DNA from: Thamnocephalis sphaerospora
Taxonomy: Eukaryota; Zoopagomycota; Zoopagomycetes; Zoopagales; Sigmoideomycetaceae
DNA: 24,685 bases
Assembly (NCBI GenBank): GCA_003614735.1
Contig: KZ992639.1
Span: 1 to 24,685 of the forward strand
Reading direction: 5' to 3'
Position 1 is the first letter of the stretch. The number at the start of each line of letters is the position of its first letter. The notes under the pieces are model-generated. The model had not been told where the DNA came from. It saw nothing but the letters and a program-made list of their open reading frames with translations, and ran no database searches. A program made the translations under genes and the position numbers. Positions 9,352 to 19,302 of this stretch are shown here, in pieces.

Positions 9352-9943
9352 TTGGCGATACAGCGGTCAACGGGGAAGCACACTGCGCGCATCGCTACCT
9401 GCGTCAATGCTGCATTGACTTTTACCGCTCGTTTGGGCAAACAGTCTGCTGGCACAAGTCTGTCAGCTCAATATGGGTGCTGTAATAATTCTGTCACTGC
9501 CCAGTCGCCAGCAGCCGTCTCGGCCACTGCCATTTACGGCCAACCCGCCACCATTTGGCCACACAAGAGCAGCATGCACAGGAAGAGCAGAGTACCTGTA
9601 CCGACCCATGCGACACCATGTGGCGTTGGATGCAAGGCGCCACAAGTCTAGACAACGGGTACCGTCTACTACGATATTCACAAGCACAGGTGCAACCGCG
9701 CCATGTCTGTTCCTTGCATCCGCTTCGCTCAGTCAGTGGCAATTGGTGCGGCATACCACACCCACATGTGATACAGCGATGGTATCGTCGCCCATTCGAG
9801 AGTACAACCCGGGCGGCAATGCATGTTCCTTTTCAGGCAACTGTTTGTCACGGACGGCGTCGGCGAAACGCCCGTACTGCACCACCTCAGATGGTGCCCA
9901 AGCCCATCACTGTGTGTACTATCGACACCGTTCCCAGCCATAA
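9352..9943 (+). other. Possible cysteine-containing coding region in two plus frames, unresolved
   Basis: Two overlapping plus-strand frames are open here: 9352-9651 and 9473-9943. The first contains SAQYGCCNNSV and CGVGCKAP; the second, in its 3' half, contains NPGGNACSFSGNCLS and CTTSDG. They could be exons of one small secreted protein gene joined by a short intron near 9650-9690, where GTACCGTC lies upstream of AAGCACAG. I found no convincing start or signal peptide, and the P450 promoter must lie at the right end. The region may equally be non-coding. Confidence 0.22.
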
Positions 9944-9946
9944 AAG
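9939..9946 (+). promoter_or_regulatory. Candidate TATA-like element of the P450 gene (CATAAAAG)
   Basis: It lies 124 nt before the P450 ATG, a spacing like that of the TATA boxes of the two small secreted genes. The match is imperfect. Confidence 0.3.
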
Positions 9947-10062
9947 ACATACCATCGGGCACACCGCGTGCTACCGGTTCACATCGCACACGCGCGCCCT
10001 CACATCTATAGTACACTATTCAACACGTTGCTCGTGTATACTCGTCCGCACTGCCTGTCAGC

Positions 10063-12192
10063 ATGTGGAATTCCATCGAATCGTTTAGCATCACCACGGA
10101 GGCGCTGCTGGTGCTGGCTGGTGCATTTGCAGCGTACAAGGTGAAAACTATGGCGCAGCCGTTGCATCGGACCTTTTGCTAACACAGGAGCCACCGCCAT
10201 CGCAGATCGTAGGCCTTCTGACGTCGCCGCTGGCGTCGCTTCCTGGACCATGGTACACAAAGTTCACCGGCTTTGCGCACATTCTCGCGGCCGCACGCCA
10301 AAAGTCGTGGTCGCATCTGCTTGAGCTGCACGACACCTACGGTCCGATTGTACGCCTTGGTAAGCATGCATCTTTAACGGCCTGCTGCAAAGTGCTAACA
10401 AGGATGCGCACATAGGCCCCGATACGATCAGTGTCGTGGATGCAAAGGATGTCCGCACTGTGCTTGCGACGCACAAGTTCCGCAAAGGAAGGCTGTACGA
10501 GGGCTCGTACTTTGGCGGTGAGCCCAACGTTATTGCCACGCGGTAAGTACCCCTGCTGCGCGGCGTCACCACCCGCGCAATGCTGACGTCCAGCACGTAT
10601 TCCGCCCACGCAGCGACCCCTCGTTCCACCGGATGCGCGTAAGTCTGCAACTCATGCTTGGCGAGATGGACAAGCGCTTACACACGTCGCGCGCTGCTTA
10701 GAAAAAGATGGTTGCGCCAGTCTTTTCCAACGTATACCTGCAAAACATGGAGCCGATCATGCACGAAGTGGGCCTCAACAAGCTTTTCAAGGTCATTGAG
10801 GCACGCGGCGCCAGCAACACCCCCATGGATCTCATGGGTCTGCTTATGCACATGACGCTGGATGTAATGGGCGCCCTTGCGTTCGGTGGCTCCTTCAACA
10901 TGCTGGACACTGACAGCCATCCGGTGACGGACTGGATGCACGGCACGGCAATGTTGAGCGTCGGCGTAAGTAGCAGGTGCTGCATCGCCGTACATCGCAC
11001 ACTGGCACTAAGACTATGCATTGCGTGCAGCGTGCTATTGTCGGCTTCAAGATTGCAGGACTGTTGCTGCCCAAGTTCAAGCATGAAGAAGAGGAATTTT
11101 TCAAGGTAAGATACCACGCACTGTGGCGCAGAGCGTCTTCACAAGCGTCTAATTCGTTTGCGCAGTACACGATGAACATGGTCGAGAAGCGCCGTCAGAT
11201 GAAGAATCCGCCCAAGGATATTCTCCAGACGCTGGTGGAAGCCGTTGATGACGAAACTGGCCTCCCGCACACGCCATTCAGCATTGCCTCTGAGATTATT
11301 GTCCTAATGTACGTTACCGCTCCTGTGTGCACTTGCGCGCACACCCCATGGAAACACACGGGCGTATGCTAACCATACGATCGCTACTTCAATGCAGGAT
11401 GGCTGGTTCCGGCACATCGTCCATTACGCTAAGCTGGTAGGTGCTTGCCCCGGGTCGCATCGCCTTTGCACTACTAACCTGTAATCACGTTCGCCACAGG
11501 ACCATGATCTGTCTGCTTCAGCGCCCAGAATACATGAAGCGTCTGGTGGCCGAGATTGATGAGGCATTCCCGTCCATTGACGAGACCATCACGCACGCCA
11601 AGGTCCAGAACCTGCCGTTCCTCAACGCTGTTCTCCATGAGACGCTGCGATTCCGGTCTCCGGCAGCCACGGAAACGCCACGCGTGGCGCCAGCTGAGGG
11701 CGCAACATTGAGCGGCTTCTTTATTCCGGGCGATGTACGTGCTCTAGTGCGTGACTAGCACACACCAAACATGCATGCTAACACCAGCGGCTGCCAACAG
11801 ACTGAGATTGTAGTGACGCCGCTTGCTATCATGTGCAGCAAGACAAACTTTGATAAGCCCGACCAGTACCTTCCGGACCGCTGGTTTGAAGAAACCGATT
11901 CCATCAAGGAAATGAAGAGCAGCTTCCTGGCCTTCAGCTCGGGCGTGCGCGCATGCTTGGGTCGCAAGTAAGTGACGCATGCGGTGATGCGCCGAGTTGC
12001 GCTCCAGTTTGCCTAACCACCTTTTCTCCCGCTAGTCTGGCCTGGCTGGAGCTGCGTGTGACGCTGGCGTCGCTAGTGCGCAAATTCGAGTTCACGCTGG
12101 TTCCAGGACAGGATCTGAACCCGACGACGCGCCATATCCTTGAGCCAGTGGAGGGCAAGGTTATGGTGACCGCGGTCAAGCGCACGGCATAA
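10063..12192 (+). CDS. Cytochrome P450 monooxygenase, 11 exons
   Basis: Exons: 10063-10140, 10188-10359, 10416-10542, 10614-10638, 10702-10965, 11031-11105, 11166-11308, 11398-11436, 11500-11734, 11801-11967, 12036-12192. All junctions are GT-AG and the exons sum to 1482 nt, a 493-aa protein. Residues 1-26 hold an N-terminal membrane anchor (ALLVLAGAFAAYK), then the proline hinge LPGPW. P450 signatures are complete: I-helix AGSGT (297-301), K-helix ExxR with Glu355 and Arg358, and heme loop FSSGVRACLG (431-440) with thiolate Cys438. Introns are 47-91 nt; several contain CTAAC or CTAAT shortly before the acceptor. Exon 4 is only 25 nt. The enzyme would be ER-bound and use an NADPH-P450 reductase to oxidise a lipid, xenobiotic or secondary metabolite; the subfamily and substrate are not determinable. 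The gene converges on the Ayr1-like gene. The first intron has a weak donor (GTGAAA), so the extreme N-terminus is the least certain part. Confidence 0.93.
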
Positions 12193-12271
12193 TCGCCAGC
12201 TAGCTACACATCATCGGAGCCGGTAATAGCTGACTTGCGCCTATCTGCACAAGCCATGTTGCCTAGCTGTA

Positions 12272-12277
12272 AATAAA
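12272..12277 (+). terminator. Poly(A) signal AATAAA of the P450 gene
   Basis: AATAAA lies 80 nt after the P450 stop codon. Between here and 12682 the sequence holds only the 3' ends of the two converging genes. Confidence 0.6.
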
Positions 12278-12682
12278 CTTACAGACTGAGTTGTGTTTGT
12301 AGTCGTGCATATCGCCCCTTGACGTGCAGCCATGTAGCCAATACGATATCTGGACTACTACATGTGGTCGTGCAGCATTATGGGTGCGCACAAAAGCACA
12401 GACCGAGTTGGCGTCATGGTCTTTTCAGCCTTTGTATCCCCACTGCTTTCAAAAGAGATGGACCGACCATTTGTGCCTGGCAGTGCCATTTCTTTGCAAA
12501 GGCACCATAATTGAACATTCTGATGCCGATGCAGTGCTTGGTGGCAATGATATCGAATCGCTGGTTGAGAAATGACCAACACATTGGCAGATTTGAATAC
12601 AAGCGCACTCTATGGAGGCTCGTACTCACGCGAGCAGAGTGCTAATCGTCTCAAACGTAGACTTGGAGATTTACTAGAGATT

Positions 12683-14264
12683 CTACAAGGTTGCCCATGC
12701 AATCAAGCCAACAATAGCGGCCAGGAAGAGCACAAAGCCGATGAGTTTGCTGGCCGGCAGCTCTCCGCGACGGATTTCGCCATAAGTATCCAGACCAAAG
12801 GTGATACCCCAGTCCTACACACAGGGCGTATCGTTAGCCTGTGTTGTCTGCGCTTATTGTATTGCCAAATCTACTTACAACGACCGAGCGCGGAAGAAAC
12901 TCCATAACCCAGTATGCCGTGCTGAGACGAGCGGTATAGTACGCATAGGGCGGGTTAGCGCACAGCGTCTTCTTCACCAGACCCTGTGCAAAGACATCGG
13001 TGCTGGTAGCGTGGAGATCTGACGCACGCGACAGGGTAACAGCGATAACGGTAAAGATGGTTAGGTGAGCGTGGGTAAACTTGGCCCCGTCACTGCCACT
13101 GCGGCTGCTTACGGTGGGCAAGCTCGATGGTCTGTGCAATGTAGTTCTCCCGCGGCTTGTAGAGCGAATCTGATACACGACAGCACGCGGTCAGTGGTGT
13201 GTGTCACGGTAACAGCCCATTCAAGCGGACTCACCGTCCTTTAGGCCAATAGTGTCTATCGACTTTTGCACAATCTCAGATTGGATGAAGCTGTTGGCAA
13301 ACTGGATTAGCTTGCTTCTAACAGCTAGCCAACCGCAGACCGCAGCACACTCACCCGGCAACCACGAGGGACACGTTAACGTTGAACGGTGCCAGCTCAC
13401 GACGGAGCGTATCGCTGTAATGGTGCAGGGCAGCCTTGGCTGCGCCGTATGTCGCTGTCGAGGCAGAGAAGCACGCGTTAGACAGGAGACACCGTAGGTG
13501 CAACTACTAGGCGCAGTCATGCGAGGCACACGGACACTTACCATGCCAGGGAATATGGGCCAGCGGCGTGATGGAGCCCATGTTGACGACGCAGCCGGAG
13601 CGACGGCGGCACATGTGCGGCGCTACAGCCTGTGTGAGTGCAAGCGCACCCCACACGTTGGTATCAAAGAGGCGGCGTGCTTCGTTCAGATCCTGATCCA
13701 GCACCGGGCTGCACATGCAGATACCGGCATTATTAACGAGAACATCTGCGTTGCAACGGTGAGCAGAGTGAATTGCACATGCTACGCTGCACACCGCATA
13801 CCAATGCGTCCTTGCTCGCTGATGACTGTCTGCACCACGCTCTGAATCTCCTCGGCGTTGGTCACATCCAGCTGCAGTGTACGGACGCCCGCCTCTGCAC
13901 GCACGCACGCAAACTTGTTAGTCTCACGCGTTTGCATCGCTCTGCTCTGTACTGCACACGGGCTTACCAGGAAGACCGGCCATGGCGTGCACGCGGCGTG
14001 CAGTAGCGTACACGATGCAGTTGGCCTGTGCACTTGCATGTGAGCAATAGTCACACCATGCTGGCGGCTATTTCACTTACCTCGGCATACTTTCGGCTCA
14101 GCGAGTGGCCTGGACAACGTGTTAGCATTTCGGTTCGACGTGCATACCACCATCAGCAGCAGCAGCAGCAGCAGCAGCACCATCATCATCCATTGCCTAC
14201 CAATGCCACCCTGCGAGCAGCCGGTGATGAGCACAACCTTGCGTGTATCAGCAGAAGACGACAT
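12683..14264 (-). CDS. Short-chain dehydrogenase/reductase, Ayr1-like (1-acyl-DHAP reductase type), 10 exons
   Basis: Exons on the minus strand: 14264-14201, 14109-14081, 14025-13968, 13894-13802, 13745-13542, 13454-13355, 13317-13235, 13169-13113, 13018-12879, 12814-12683. The sum is 960 nt, giving 319 aa. Classical SDR signatures are all present: TGCSQGGIG cofactor loop (14-22), NNAG (86-89), Asn111, catalytic Ser139 in NMGSI, and Tyr152/Lys156 in YGAAK. The C-terminus ends in a hydrophobic segment (about 300-319: LIGFVLFLAAIVGLIAWATL), a likely membrane or lipid-droplet anchor. Overall design is like yeast Ayr1, which reduces 1-acyl-dihydroxyacetone phosphate with NADPH in phosphatidic acid synthesis; the assignment to this subfamily is by resemblance. 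Oddities: a CAG/CTG repeat sits in intron 1 (14200-14110), and intron 6 (13354-13318) is only 37 nt, yet required because reading through meets TGA at once. Confidence 0.9.
14154..14177. repeat. (CAG)8 trinucleotide repeat inside intron 1 of the SDR gene
   Basis: Eight exact CAG units (CTG in the transcript) are followed by CACCATCATCATC. The tract lies 23 nt downstream of the 5' splice site and fills much of the 91-nt intron. Length changes would alter intron length but not the reading frame. Confidence 0.9.
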
Positions 14265-14850
14265 GGTGCAAGTAGAAAAAGTTGGTTGTAGTAGAATAAA
14301 CGTTGACTAGTTGGAAAGACAAGGACCATCCGCATTGCCATTGGCCTCGGCAGCGTCCGCTATAAGTACCATTGGCACGACAAGGCAATGCTCCGAAACA
14401 GTACCTGCCTTGTAAGCAGGGTCGGGATGCACCTATGCGCACAGTGCTATGGTGGCACCGTCCTATCTATAACACGACGCAAACGCGCCTTGCGATGGTG
14501 CACCATTGAGGCAGCAATGACCAAAGTGGGTATAGATCGGGGGCCAGACCCGGCATATGGCGCTGATTATGGATCGAACGCATAATCAGCTATCCATTTA
14601 TAATAACGTGCGTGTGCTGCGATGCTAGTCAACGCCAAGAGCAGCCGGAGGCAGCACCAACCTTTTGGCATTGACCATCATGGTGTGGCCGATGCCAGTG
14701 CATTACTAGCTTGGTTGCCCGCGCCAACCTGCTCGAGGCAATGGCATTGCCGTCCGCATTCTCGTCTGCGTGCGTATGCAGGCCAGCCTATTACGGCCAC
14801 AGTGGCAGGTGTAACGACCATGTGCGCGTGTTGATGCTAGCATGCTCCGT
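14265..14850. other. Promoter region of the divergent SDR gene, no gene seen
   Basis: This is the start of the spacer between the minus-strand SDR and the plus-strand kelch gene. On the minus strand, a CCAAT-type box (GCCAATGG, about 14375-14368) and an ACTTATAG lie about 100 nt before the SDR ATG and could serve its promoter. No supported ORF. Confidence 0.4.
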
Positions 14851-15626
14851 TCTTTCCTTCTTCAGATGAAACGGACCGCTGCGCCTTCCACTGTGCCCAG
14901 TCTCCTCTCCGCTCCCTTTCGCTCTATTGGCGCGCACACCATACACGTCGTTCATTCCTCGCTTGGCTACGTTAATCTTGCAGCCTGCGACTGCTCTTGC
15001 GCTCGCTCTCTCTGCACCGCACCGCACCCTGCGCTCGTTCCCGCTTCGTACTCCCTTCCACAACGCCTGCGTTTGTTCCACCTCCCCACGGCGCTCGCCC
15101 GCCTCTAGACCGCGGATACGCTCCGTTCCGTCAGCCCGCTGGCTGGCCTGCCTCACATTCTATCTGCTCGCTCTGCAAGTGCTGCAACATCCACGCAGTG
15201 CCGATTGTTGAGCCGCACTTTCTCTCTCGTCCACTCCCACAGGCCCAAGTCGGGTATACCCGTCTGCGGCCTACAGCAGCACAGGCTGCCCGCCCTCGTC
15301 TCTTGTCACGCACTTGTCTTTGTTTTATTTCGGCCTATTTGGCCTCCCAATTGCATTGCAGCGTCTCTCCTTCTCTTTCCGTGGGCTGTTCTGGTCTCCG
15401 CTGTTTGGGTCGGATTACCCTCCGCCGATTCATCACGCCCCGCCTTACTTGTCCTACTCTTTGTCAGCTTCGTCTACTTGCATTCTCTAACGAAGCTTTG
15501 CATTGCTGCACCGGGCTGGCTTCCTGCTAGTGCCGACGATTGCTGCTCCGCGCTATTCTTGGACGCTTGGCAATAGCTCATACCCCTGCGTCTCCAGTCG
15601 CGCTCATTCCCAGCTCAACGTCTACG
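14851..15626 (+). other. Pyrimidine-rich leader/promoter region of the kelch gene
   Basis: The plus strand is strongly C+T-rich over about 750 nt, with many CTCTC, CCTTC and TTCC runs. Open frames here (for example 14997-15530 and 15205-15576) are a consequence of the low purine content and show Ser/Leu/Cys/Pro-rich composition with no domain. Such CT-rich blocks are typical of promoters and 5' leaders of fungal genes. Confidence 0.5.
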
Positions 15627-15994
15627 GTAAGTGGACGCTACGGCGCTGTCCGTCACCACCACTGCCATGGAGCATACATGGTTCCTTTGCGACAGTGAAG
15701 GCAGCGCTGCCCTTGCCAGTGGATGCAGTTGGCATGTCGCGCGGCACGCATGGCACGACCGCCGCAGGTCGCATCTGCCTTCCGACATCAATGATACGGA
15801 CGTACTCCCATTCATTACAATCTTCTCCTGCATCGTTCTCACGCTCGCGGTCTCTGCAGTGTGTCTTCCCCCTGTATCAGTGGGATGGGATGGCGCGCAC
15901 CGGCCGCTGCGTCTCGCTGACGCTGTCGCTCCTCTCGACTTGCTTGCTCTAGAGTACACGACTGCAGCTTGTGCGCCTGCGGTGCTGGTTTTAG
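15627..15994 (+). other. Possible 5' UTR intron of the kelch gene
   Basis: GTAAGTGG at 15627 is a strong donor, and GGTTTTAG ending at 15994 lies 6 nt before the ATG at 16001. The resulting mRNA would read GCCGCCATG. The intron would be 368 nt, longer than the coding introns here, and no clear branch point is near the acceptor, so support is moderate. Confidence 0.35.
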
Positions 15995-16000
15995 GCCGCC

Positions 16001-18694
16001 ATGTTGCGCTCGGCAATGTTGCTTGTGCTTGGCGTGGTGGCGCTATGGCTACCCTGCGTCGTCTATGCGGCGCTGCCGCAGCTGCAGTGGATCAACTATG
16101 ATTCGTTCGTCACAGGTGATCGACCACCGCCACGCTATGACTTTGCCATGGGCTATGATGCTCGGCGCAAATTTGTCTACATCTTTGGCGGTCGCACCGC
16201 CACCGGTCAGCTGCTGGACGACACGTGGATCCTGGATGTAAGCGCCTTCACCTGGCGGCGGCCCAATCCAACCATCACAGTGCGTCCGCCAGGCCGCTAT
16301 GCAGCCGTGTCAGGCATGGATCAGCCCGGCGATCAGAGTCGCGACTCGTTCATCGTCGCGCTGGGATCCGGACAGGCGGGCGCTCTGGACGATGTGTGGT
16401 CGCTGGATCTCAACAACGAACAGTGGTTCCGCGTGAATGTCACCGGCACAGGGCCTGGTGCCGTGGCCGGCGCTGTGGGTGGTATTGATGTGCGCAACAA
16501 GGACCCGGTACAGAGTCTAGTGGTGGCAGGTGGTGTAGCCGCCGACAATGGCGGTGGCATCGACGGCACTAGCAGCGTCAAGGGTACCATGGATGCCATC
16601 TATGCGATGACGCTAAGCGGCAACTGGGTGCGCAACGAGTTTTTTGGCGCATGGCATCGTATGGCTTTAGCGTCTGGCTCTCAGCTACCTCCGTGTAAGT
16701 GATCGGCTTGGTACAGTATGAAGTTGTCTGCTGGTGGTGGTTTATTGTTTGCTTACATGTACGCGCGACCATGGCATCATGCAGTGCGTAGAAATGTTGG
16801 CAGTGCAGTGAGCGGCAATTCGCGCCTCACCATCTTTGGCGGCTGCACAAGCACGGCTCTGGTAGACTGTCCGATCCAGGATGCCAGCATACTATCGTTC
16901 CCCGATCAAAATACTGAAGTGGCCAAGCGCGGCGCACCTAGCTGGGGCGGCGCGGATCAATGCCAGGCTCCGCGTCTCAGCGCATCCATGGTCAAATCGC
17001 CCAATGACAACTACCAAAGTCAGGTGTTTGTCTTTGGCGGTTCAGGATCACCGTTTGGCGGCAATGGACTAGCAGGCGAGGTTGGACTGCTGGACACCGA
17101 CACCGGCGACTGGACGATACTGCGTCCGGGCGCCAGTCCGGGTAGCACGCCGTATCCGCAGACACGCTACGGTGCTCGCATGGTCAGCGCAATAGGTGCC
17201 ACCAGTCCGCGTGCGTCTATCCAGGGCAGCGATATCTTTATGTTTGGTGGCATTTCTCTGGACGGTGACAACAACGGCAACCCACTGCAGGACATGTGGA
17301 TCCTACGCGTGTTTGACCGCAGCCTGGACGTTAGCCGTGCCGCCATGGTCACGCCGGGCGAGTCGGGCAACGTGCACAACTTTGCCGATGCGCCTGCTGC
17401 CAACAGCAGTACGGCAACACCTGCACCACTTTCGGGACCAGTTATCGCTGGTGGCGAAATGCTTGACCAGGCTGACGGTCGTAACGTTGTCACGGCCTTG
17501 ATGGCGTGTCCAGTGGTGCGCAATCCAGTGGCAGAACATGCTATTTGGATGACCGCATCGGTTATGCTGCTTCCAATTGCCGTGTCCATATTACGCTTTG
17601 CACGTCCGGCCACACTGTCGCAGAAGCGCTACCTCATCCCCTGCACCATCCTTCTGCTCGCATCGCTGGGACTTGCAGTATACGGCATCATTGTCGCGTA
17701 TCAAATGCTTGGCGGCAAAAAGACTCCGACTCCGTTTGGCCATTTGCGCACGGCACACTCCATCCTGGGACTGGTGCTGGTGGTGATAGCCTGGATCGTT
17801 GTGCCAATCCTGGCGGGTGCACTGGCCATGTTGGTGCGCGCAATGCGACGACGTGCGGCGGCGATAGCAGGCCAGGATGTGCGCGAAATCAACTTTGACG
17901 AGTACTCGCAGCGCCATCTCAACGACAGTGGCGACATTGACGATTGTCGCGACGACACGCGTTCTTCAATGTCGGGCGGCGATGGCGGTGGTGGCTTTGA
18001 GGTGCTGAATCGACCTGGCTCTCATCGTTCTCGGCCGTCCGTCTCTACCGCAGCACCTGCTGTCCTGAGCAGCCCGTCGCTCGACCGGGAACGCCGCCAG
18101 TCGGATATGCTGGGCAACCTGACAGCACTCTACTCGCACGTACCGGCACCCGATCCAGTACCGACATTCGGACCCAACAACCCACATCCAGCTACCCTGG
18201 CCGCACTGGCCACGGTCACGCGCTGGCGGCGTGCGCATCATTCTTTTGCGCATGCCACACTGGCAGCCCTGCAGATTCTCACTGCTATCGCGCTCTTCCG
18301 CTACCTGCCCAGCGTGGGATACTTTGGCGGCTACCTTGCGTATATCCTGCTCTTCTACGTGGTCTGGACCATTGCCGGCTGGCGGGGCTACCCACGGCAA
18401 AGTCTCCTGGCCAGTCTACTGGTCAAGGTGGGCGGCCGTGGCCATCCACCATCACGGTACAGTGACGATCCAGTGTCGCTGCTGGCCGAAGACGAAAAGG
18501 AAAGGCGGAGACGATCGACGCTGGGCAACATTGTCCCTGTGGGCATCGATCCCGTTGCGGCTGCTGCCATGGGACTCGGCACCATGCCGCTGGCCGAGGA
18601 GGCAGACGAAGAGCAGATTGAGCAGGAGATGGCCGGGCGGGACGTTGTTATTATGACGATTCCGCGGCGAAGACTCACGGTCGTCAACGCATGA
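16001..18694 (+). CDS. Kelch-repeat protein with C-terminal cytochrome b561-like membrane domain, two exons
   Basis: Exon 1 is 16001-16694 and exon 2 is 16785-18694; the 90-nt intron starts GTAAGT and ends ATGCAG. The joined frame is 868 codons (867 aa). The ATG has a good context (GCCGCCATG) and begins a signal peptide (1-23, MLLVLGVVALWLPCVVYA). Residues about 30-430 form a kelch-type beta-propeller: repeats with FGG or related turns and D-W positions (YIFGG...LDDTWILD; DDVWSLD; LTIFGGC; FVFGG; FMFGG...QDMWILR). After a Ser/Thr/Ala linker come membrane helices at about 484-503, 515-537, 556-580 and two between about 716 and 765. Placement of His483, His551/His556 and His716/717/721 resembles a cytochrome b561 core, with the propeller outside. 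A cytosolic, acidic and Ser-rich loop (about 595-700) splits the helices. One of the four expected b561 heme histidines seems missing (helix 2 has RYLIPCTILLL). A plasma-membrane or endomembrane redox or cell-surface role is possible. The kelch call is firm; the b561 call is less so. Confidence 0.85.
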
Positions 18695-19302
18695 AGGAAT
18701 GCATTTGTGCGTCGATCGGCGACAAATATCTATAATAGCTATTTTTGTCATTTTTCCTCGGTAATATCGTGTGAGAATGGGTCCAACATGTAGAAGGCAC
18801 AAAGCGGCACAGTCCAATCGTCGCTCGTGTCGTCGATAATGACACACAGGTCGGTCCGAGAACAGCTGCCTGCGCTCTCTTTGTAACTAGAGAATATTCA
18901 ATCGAACTGTGCACAAGCTGTAGAACGCACCTAGCATCGTGCAGAGGGATGAGGCCCAGTTTGGCTGACGTACGACTTGCGTGGTCGGGGTTGGTGTGTG
19001 GCAAAGAGACAGGAGAGGTGCGAGACCCGAGCTGCCAAGCGCCAGCGAGCCAACACCGACCGGGCACCGGCGATATCGTCATGCCGGCCGCCACCCTTTT
19101 CTGTTTCGCTTGCTCTTGGCCCACCTCTGCCACCGCATTGCACTCTTGCGCCGTCGTCATCGTCCTCTTTGCGCACTGCCATCCAGACTGGTCAGCACTC
19201 GGCTAACATTGTCACTTTCCTCTGTGTTTGTTGGGCACACACACGCGTATTCTCTTGTAAGCATACATTCACCCCTGTATCCAGCACCTTACAGCCGTCA
19301 CC
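18695..19302. other. Intergenic region, promoter and leader of the exchanger gene
   Basis: No gene is seen in this 600-nt stretch. CT-rich runs from about 19080 to 19300 resemble a leader. A possible 38-nt leader intron lies at 19257-19294: it starts GTAAGCAT, ends CCTTACAG, and sits 8 nt before the ATG. Its size is close to the 37-nt intron required in the SDR gene, but nothing in the coding frame tests it. Confidence 0.35.

Noticed and set aside
14842-15576. Several plus-strand ORFs over the pyrimidine-rich region
   Set aside because: They arise from low purine content, overlap in different frames and have Ser/Leu/Cys/Pro-biased composition without any motif.
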